Positions 6,800 through 9,671 of a DNA stretch of 9,671 nt are shown piece by piece. The DNA lies in the NCBI GenBank assembly GCA_011391855.1, contig JAABPT010000012.1, positions 1-9,671 of the forward strand, written 5' to 3'. Position numbers and translations under genes: made by a program. The notes beneath the pieces are model-generated. The model worked only from the letters and a program-made list of their open reading frames with translations, ran no database searches and had not been told where the DNA came from. Every line of letters starts with the position of its first letter. Within the stretch, counting starts at the first letter, position 1. Source of the stretch: Burkholderiales bacterium (GTDB lineage: Bacteria; Pseudomonadota; Gammaproteobacteria; Burkholderiales; Burkholderiaceae_C).

Positions 6800-6817
6800 T
6801 TGTCCCTGAGGCGACAA
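6800..6817. promoter_or_regulatory. Possible operator: TTGTC-N8-GACAA
   Basis: An 18-bp inverted repeat, TTGTC-N8-GACAA, lies just upstream of the chosen start of the Crp/Fnr gene, within the 96 bp separating it from the divergent aldolase-like gene. A third TTGTC half-site is at 6834-6838. Dyads of this size suit Crp/Fnr dimers, and autoregulation is common in the family. Five-base arms can occur by chance, and the arms match neither the CRP (TGTGA) nor the FNR (TTGAT) consensus. If the regulator really starts at 6841, this site is inside its coding region. Confidence 0.25.
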
Positions 6818-6892
6818 AGGCGCGACGATCTCATTGTCCATGCCCGCGTCCTGCTTGCGCTCGTTGTCGTCCAGCCCTGAACCGGAGACCCC

Positions 6893-7666
6893 ATGCCAGC
6901 CACCGCCCTGTACACCCACAACCGGCGCGAGGAGGTGAGCGACGCCGAATGGCGCACCCGCGTCGACCTGGCCGCCGCCTACCGGCTGGTGGCCTTGTTC
7001 GGCTGGGACGACCTGGTGTTCACGCACATCAGCGCGCGCGTGCCCGGGCGCGAGGGCGAATTCCTCATCAACCCCTACGGCTTCATGTTCGAGGAGATCA
7101 CCGCGTCGTCCCTGGTGAAGGTCGACGACCGCGGCGTCAAGCTCGAGGACACGCCGTTCGACGTGAACCCTGCCGGCTTCGTGATCCACAGCGCCGTGCA
7201 CGCCGTGCGCCACGACGCCGGCTGCGTGCTGCACACGCATTCGCTCAACGGCGTGGCAGTGTCGGCGCAGCCGGGCGGCGTGCGACCCGTGTCGCAGCAC
7301 TCGATCTTCGTGCTCTCTTCACTGGGTTATCACGACTACGAAGGTGTGGCGCTGCGCGACGACGAGAAGCCGCGGCTGGTGCAAGACCTGGGCGACAAGA
7401 CGCACCTCATGCTGCGCAACCACGGTCTGCTGACCGTGGGCCGCTCGGTGGCCGACGCGTTTCTGGCGATGTATTTCTTCGAGACCGCCTGCACGATTCA
7501 AGTGCGTGCCATGGCCGGCGGCAGCGACCTGCTCGCCATCGACGCGGCCATCATCGCCACCGCGCAGCAGCAGGCGGTGCAGGCCACGCGCGGCCTGGGA
7601 GCACAAATCGCCTGGCCGGGGCTGCTGCGGCGGCTGGACCGGCGGTTGCCCGGGTACGACGCTTGA
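6893..7666 (+). CDS. Class II aldolase/adducin-family protein lacking the catalytic Glu
   Basis: This 257-residue soluble protein has the class II aldolase (fuculose-phosphate aldolase-like) fold. THISAR (44-49), NPYGFMFEEIT (60-70), CVLHTHS (111-117) and LRNHGLL (174-180) are family landmarks. His114, His116 and His177 correspond to the three zinc ligands His92, His94 and His155 of E. coli FucA. Aligning HSAVHAVRHDAGCVLHTH with FucA without gaps places Gly95 where FucA has catalytic Glu73, and NPAGF resembles the adducin-like branch. A metal may bind, but a retro-aldol reaction by the FucA mechanism is doubtful; reaction and substrate are unknown. The start has GGAG five bases upstream (6884-6887). 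The gene is divergent from the Crp/Fnr gene with under 100 bp between starts, which hints at shared control and perhaps a role in the same carbon metabolism. Confidence 0.93.
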   Translation: MPATALYTHNRREEVSDAEWRTRVDLAAAYRLVALFGWDDLVFTHISARVPGREGEFLINPYGFMFEEITASSLVKVDDRGVKLEDTPFDVNPAGFVIHSAVHAVRHDAGCVLHTHSLNGVAVSAQPGGVRPVSQHSIFVLSSLGYHDYEGVALRDDEKPRLVQDLGDKTHLMLRNHGLLTVGRSVADAFLAMYFFETACTIQVRAMAGGSDLLAIDAAIIATAQQQAVQATRGLGAQIAWPGLLRRLDRRLPGYDA

Positions 7667-7667
7667 G

Positions 7668-7703
7668 CGGGCCGGTGCGCGGCGGCAGCCGCCGGTGCGC
7701 CCG
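7668..7703 (+). terminator. GC-rich hairpin after the aldolase-like gene, no U-tract
   Basis: Just after the stop codon, an outer stem CGGGC (7668-7672) with GCCCG (7699-7703) encloses an inner palindrome CGGCGGC-A-GCCGCCG (7680-7694). No T-run follows, so it is not a canonical intrinsic terminator; it may stabilise the mRNA 3' end or assist Rho. The same stretch holds an exact 10-bp direct repeat, GCCGGTGCGC, at 7671-7680 and 7691-7700. In DNA of this GC content such pairing is easily found by chance. Confidence 0.3.
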
Positions 7704-7785
7704 GCCGGCAGGTTGCAGTGCGCTGCGTAGCGTGTCATGGGCCACGAATCGCGGTGACCGGCTCGGCCGGGCCTGTAACTCTTCG

Positions 7786-7794
7786 TGCTAGATT
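7786..7794 (+). promoter_or_regulatory. Possible extended -10 promoter of the FimV-like gene
   Basis: TGCTAGATT fits TG-N-TATAAT with four of six hexamer matches plus the extended TG. It lies 29 bp before the ATG at 7824, in one of the few AT-richer patches of the 157-bp gap. No convincing -35 element is seen. Transcription would start near 7801. Confidence 0.3.
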
Positions 7795-7823
7795 GCCGCT
7801 CGCTCTATGTTCACCACCTCTGC

Positions 7824-9671
7824 ATGCGGATCCAGCGGCACAGCCCGGCGGCGTTGATTGGCATCGTGACCGCTGCGGCGGCCACGATGGCATCGGCGGC
7901 GGGGCTCGGTGCCGGCGGCAGCGGTGCCGTGCTCGGCCAGCCCCTGGACTTCGTCGTGCAGGTGCGGCTGGATCCAGGCGAGACGCTGGAGCCCGGCTGC
8001 GTGGCCGCCGAGGTCATGGCCGGCGAACGGCGCGTGCCGGCGGCGCAGGTGCAGGCGCGCATCGAAGCCCAGGGGGGTGGCAGCGCCCGCATCCGCGTGG
8101 CCACCTCGTCGGCGATGGACGAGCCTGTCATCGCCATCAACCTCGGCGTGGGCTGCCAGGTGCGCATGACGCGCAACTACATCGTGCTGGCCGATCCGCC
8201 CGACAGGACGCCAGTGGCTGCTTCGCCCGTGACCGCCGCTCCTGCCTTTGCTGCCGCGCCCGCCGATGCCGACGCGCTGTTCCGGGAGCCGCCCGCCCCG
8301 GCGCCGTTGCAGCCCGCGGACGATGCGCCGCCGCCTGCCGTTGCGCAGGCAGCTGCCACGGTGGTCGCACCAGCGCCCAAACCAGCGCCACCATCAACGT
8401 CCCCATCAACGTCCGCTCCCACCCGCGCCACGCCGCAGCCAGCCGCGCCGCGTGCCACAGCCAGACCGGAGCGCCGGGCTGAGCGCCGCACGCAGACCCT
8501 GGCACCCGCCCCGCGCGCAGTTGCACCGGCCGCCGAGGCGCCGCGCCGCGTGGCCGCCGCGGAGCCGCCGGCGCGCCTGCGGCTGGACTTCGTCGAACCC
8601 ACGCCCAGCGCCGACGCCGCGGCCGTCGAACTGGCGCTCGAGGCCGTGGCGCAGGCGGCCAGCGCGGCACGCGCCCAGGCCGAGGCGGCTTCGGCCACGG
8701 CGGCTCGCATGGCCGCGCTCGAACGCAATATCGAAAAGCTCGGTGCCGAGGCCCAGGCCAGCCGGGACGAGGCGGCGCAGGTGCGGGCCCAGCTGGAAGA
8801 CGCCGGGTCCGGGCGCTGGCTGCTGCCCTTGACCGTGCTGGTGGCGCTGCTGGCAGCGCTGACGGCCTGGTTGGCCTGGCGGCTTTCGAACCTGCAACGC
8901 GACCGGCAGCAGGTCTGGCAGGACGCCGTGATGTCGCCGCCCACGCCACCGGTGGCGGCCGACATCCCGCCCAGCCGGCAGGCCACCTCACCGATTCCTT
9001 TCGTCACCTCCGAGATCCAGTTGCCCACGCCGTCGGCCGCCGGGTCGCGCCGGCCCGCCGCGTCGGCCTGGCCGTCCATCGCGGCGGGCCAGGCGAAGGC
9101 GCATGCGGCCAGCCCGCCCGAAGACACCGAGGCTGGCGACGCGCCGGCCGTGCAGCGCACCGAGGTGCTGACGGCCGGGCCACGGGTGGACGACAGCGCA
9201 CCGCGCGATGTGTCGATCGAGGAACTGATCGACCTCGAGCAGCAGGCCGAATTTTTCGTCGTGCTCGGGCAGGACGATGCCGCCGTCGACCTGCTCATGC
9301 AACACCTGCGCGAAACCGGCGGCGGCAGTCCCTTGCCTTATCTGAAGCTGCTGGAAATCCACCGCCGCCGTGGCGACCGCTCGGCCTACGAACGCATGCG
9401 CGTGCGCTTCAACCAGCGCTTCAACGCCTACGCGCCGGACTGGGGCGTGGGCCTGCAGGACGGCCGCAGCCTGGAGGACTACACCGGCGTCGTGCCGCGC
9501 CTGCAGCAGGTCTGGGCACGGCCGCTGGACGCGATGGCCGAACTCGAGGCGCTGCTGTTCCGCAAGTCGCGCGGCGAGCTGTTCGACCTGCCGGCCTACC
9601 GCGAGGTGCTGTTCCTGTATGCGCTGGCGCGCGACCGGCTCGACCGCGACGCCGTGGACCCGCACCAGGTG
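7824..9671 (+). CDS. FimV/HubP-like polar membrane protein (3' end missing)
   Basis: The frame is open from the ATG at 7824 to the window edge, 616 residues so far. A signal peptide covers about 1-25 (hydrophobic from Ala9, likely cleaved after ASA). Residues 36-124 form a periplasmic domain like the FimV N-terminus, from VLGQPLDFVVQV to RNYIVLADPP; Cys59 and Cys111 could form a disulfide. A Pro/Ala-rich linker (125-250) follows, then an Ala-rich coiled coil (265-326), one membrane helix (332-353), a second disordered linker, and a cytoplasmic helical TPR-like module from about 463, with ELIDLEQQAEFFVVLGQDDA and YLKLLEIHRRRGDRSAYERM. Unlike Pseudomonas FimV, no LysM domain is visible. FimV/HubP proteins are polar scaffolds for type IV pili and polarity factors, so a polar envelope role is inferred. 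No ribosome-binding site precedes the ATG. An in-frame GTG at 7785 is less likely, because it would put extra residues before the signal peptide. Confidence 0.88.
   Translation, partial: MRIQRHSPAALIGIVTAAAATMASAAGLGAGGSGAVLGQPLDFVVQVRLDPGETLEPGCVAAEVMAGERRVPAAQVQARIEAQGGGSARIRVATSSAMDEPVIAINLGVGCQVRMTRNYIVLADPPDRTPVAASPVTAAPAFAAAPADADALFREPPAPAPLQPADDAPPPAVAQAAATVVAPAPKPAPPSTSPSTSAPTRATPQPAAPRATARPERRAERRTQTLAPAPRAVAPAAEAPRRVAAAEPPARLRLDFVEPTPSADAAAVELALEAVAQAASAARAQAEAASATAARMAALERNIEKLGAEAQASRDEAAQVRAQLEDAGSGRWLLPLTVLVALLAALTAWLAWRLSNLQRDRQQVWQDAVMSPPTPPVAADIPPSRQATSPIPFVTSEIQLPTPSAAGSRRPAASAWPSIAAGQAKAHAASPPEDTEAGDAPAVQRTEVLTAGPRVDDSAPRDVSIEELIDLEQQAEFFVVLGQDDAAVDLLMQHLRETGGGSPLPYLKLLEIHRRRGDRSAYERMRVRFNQRFNAYAPDWGVGLQDGRSLEDYTGVVPRLQQVWARPLDAMAELEALLFRKSRGELFDLPAYREVLFLYALARDRLDRDAVDPHQV

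Noticed and set aside
6842..7300. Extending the Crp/Fnr gene upstream to an ATG at 7300 (402 residues)
   Set aside because: The extension would overlap the aldolase-like gene antisense, has no domain, and would nearly double the usual family length. Starts at 6796 or 6841 have ribosome-binding sites.
7718..8482. A plus-strand frame starting at 7718 that overlaps the FimV-like start
   Set aside because: It is Arg/Ala-rich and featureless, and it lies in a different frame from the FimV-like protein, which carries the conserved N-terminal domain.
8137..9298. Minus-strand open frames opposite the FimV-like gene
   Set aside because: They are Ser/Ala/Arg-rich without motifs, whereas the plus strand has one unbroken 616-codon frame with signal peptide, membrane helix and a recognisable C-terminal module.

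Overview
The window comes from a GC-rich betaproteobacterial chromosome, most likely order Burkholderiales and perhaps Comamonadaceae. This rests on the very high GC content, the codon usage, a FimV-type protein with a C-terminal module familiar from that order, and a Crp/Fnr regulator of a type common there. No database search was possible, so the genus is open. Nothing marks a mobile island: I see no integrase, transposase, CRISPR array, plasmid gene or compositional break.

Left block (1-2715, minus strand): a tRNA-Arg(TCT) gene is followed 21 bp later by a UvrD/Rep-type superfamily 1 helicase. The helicase is followed 20 bp later by a small unrecognised protein built from two copies of one ~47-residue module, which runs off the left edge. 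The three may share transcription from the tRNA promoter.

Middle-left (2716-3713): a non-coding stretch carries five degenerate repeats spaced about one DNA helical turn apart. It leads into a plus-strand gene for an uncharacterised cytosolic protein. That gene converges with the next operon, and the two stop codons share the four bases CTAG.

Centre (3710-6796, minus strand): three tightly spaced genes encode a Crp/Fnr-type regulator, an APH-fold phosphotransferase and an acyl-CoA dehydrogenase with the ADGPDEVH signature. The last two match the two halves of eukaryotic ACAD10/ACAD11 and resemble LvaA and LvaC of the Pseudomonas levulinate pathway. I infer that they phosphorylate a hydroxyacyl-CoA and remove the phosphate to give an enoyl-CoA, under control of the regulator encoded first.

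Right (6893-9671, plus strand): a class II aldolase/adducin-family protein is transcribed divergently from the regulator. It keeps the metal-binding histidines but lacks the catalytic glutamate of true aldolases. After a 157-bp gap with a GC-rich hairpin comes a FimV-like membrane protein, which runs off the right edge. It has a signal peptide, a two-cysteine periplasmic domain, an Ala/Pro-rich linker, a coiled coil, one membrane helix and a cytoplasmic helical domain.

The best candidates for new biology are the regulator/kinase/ACAD operon, the two-module protein behind the helicase, and the helically phased repeats at 2851-2902.
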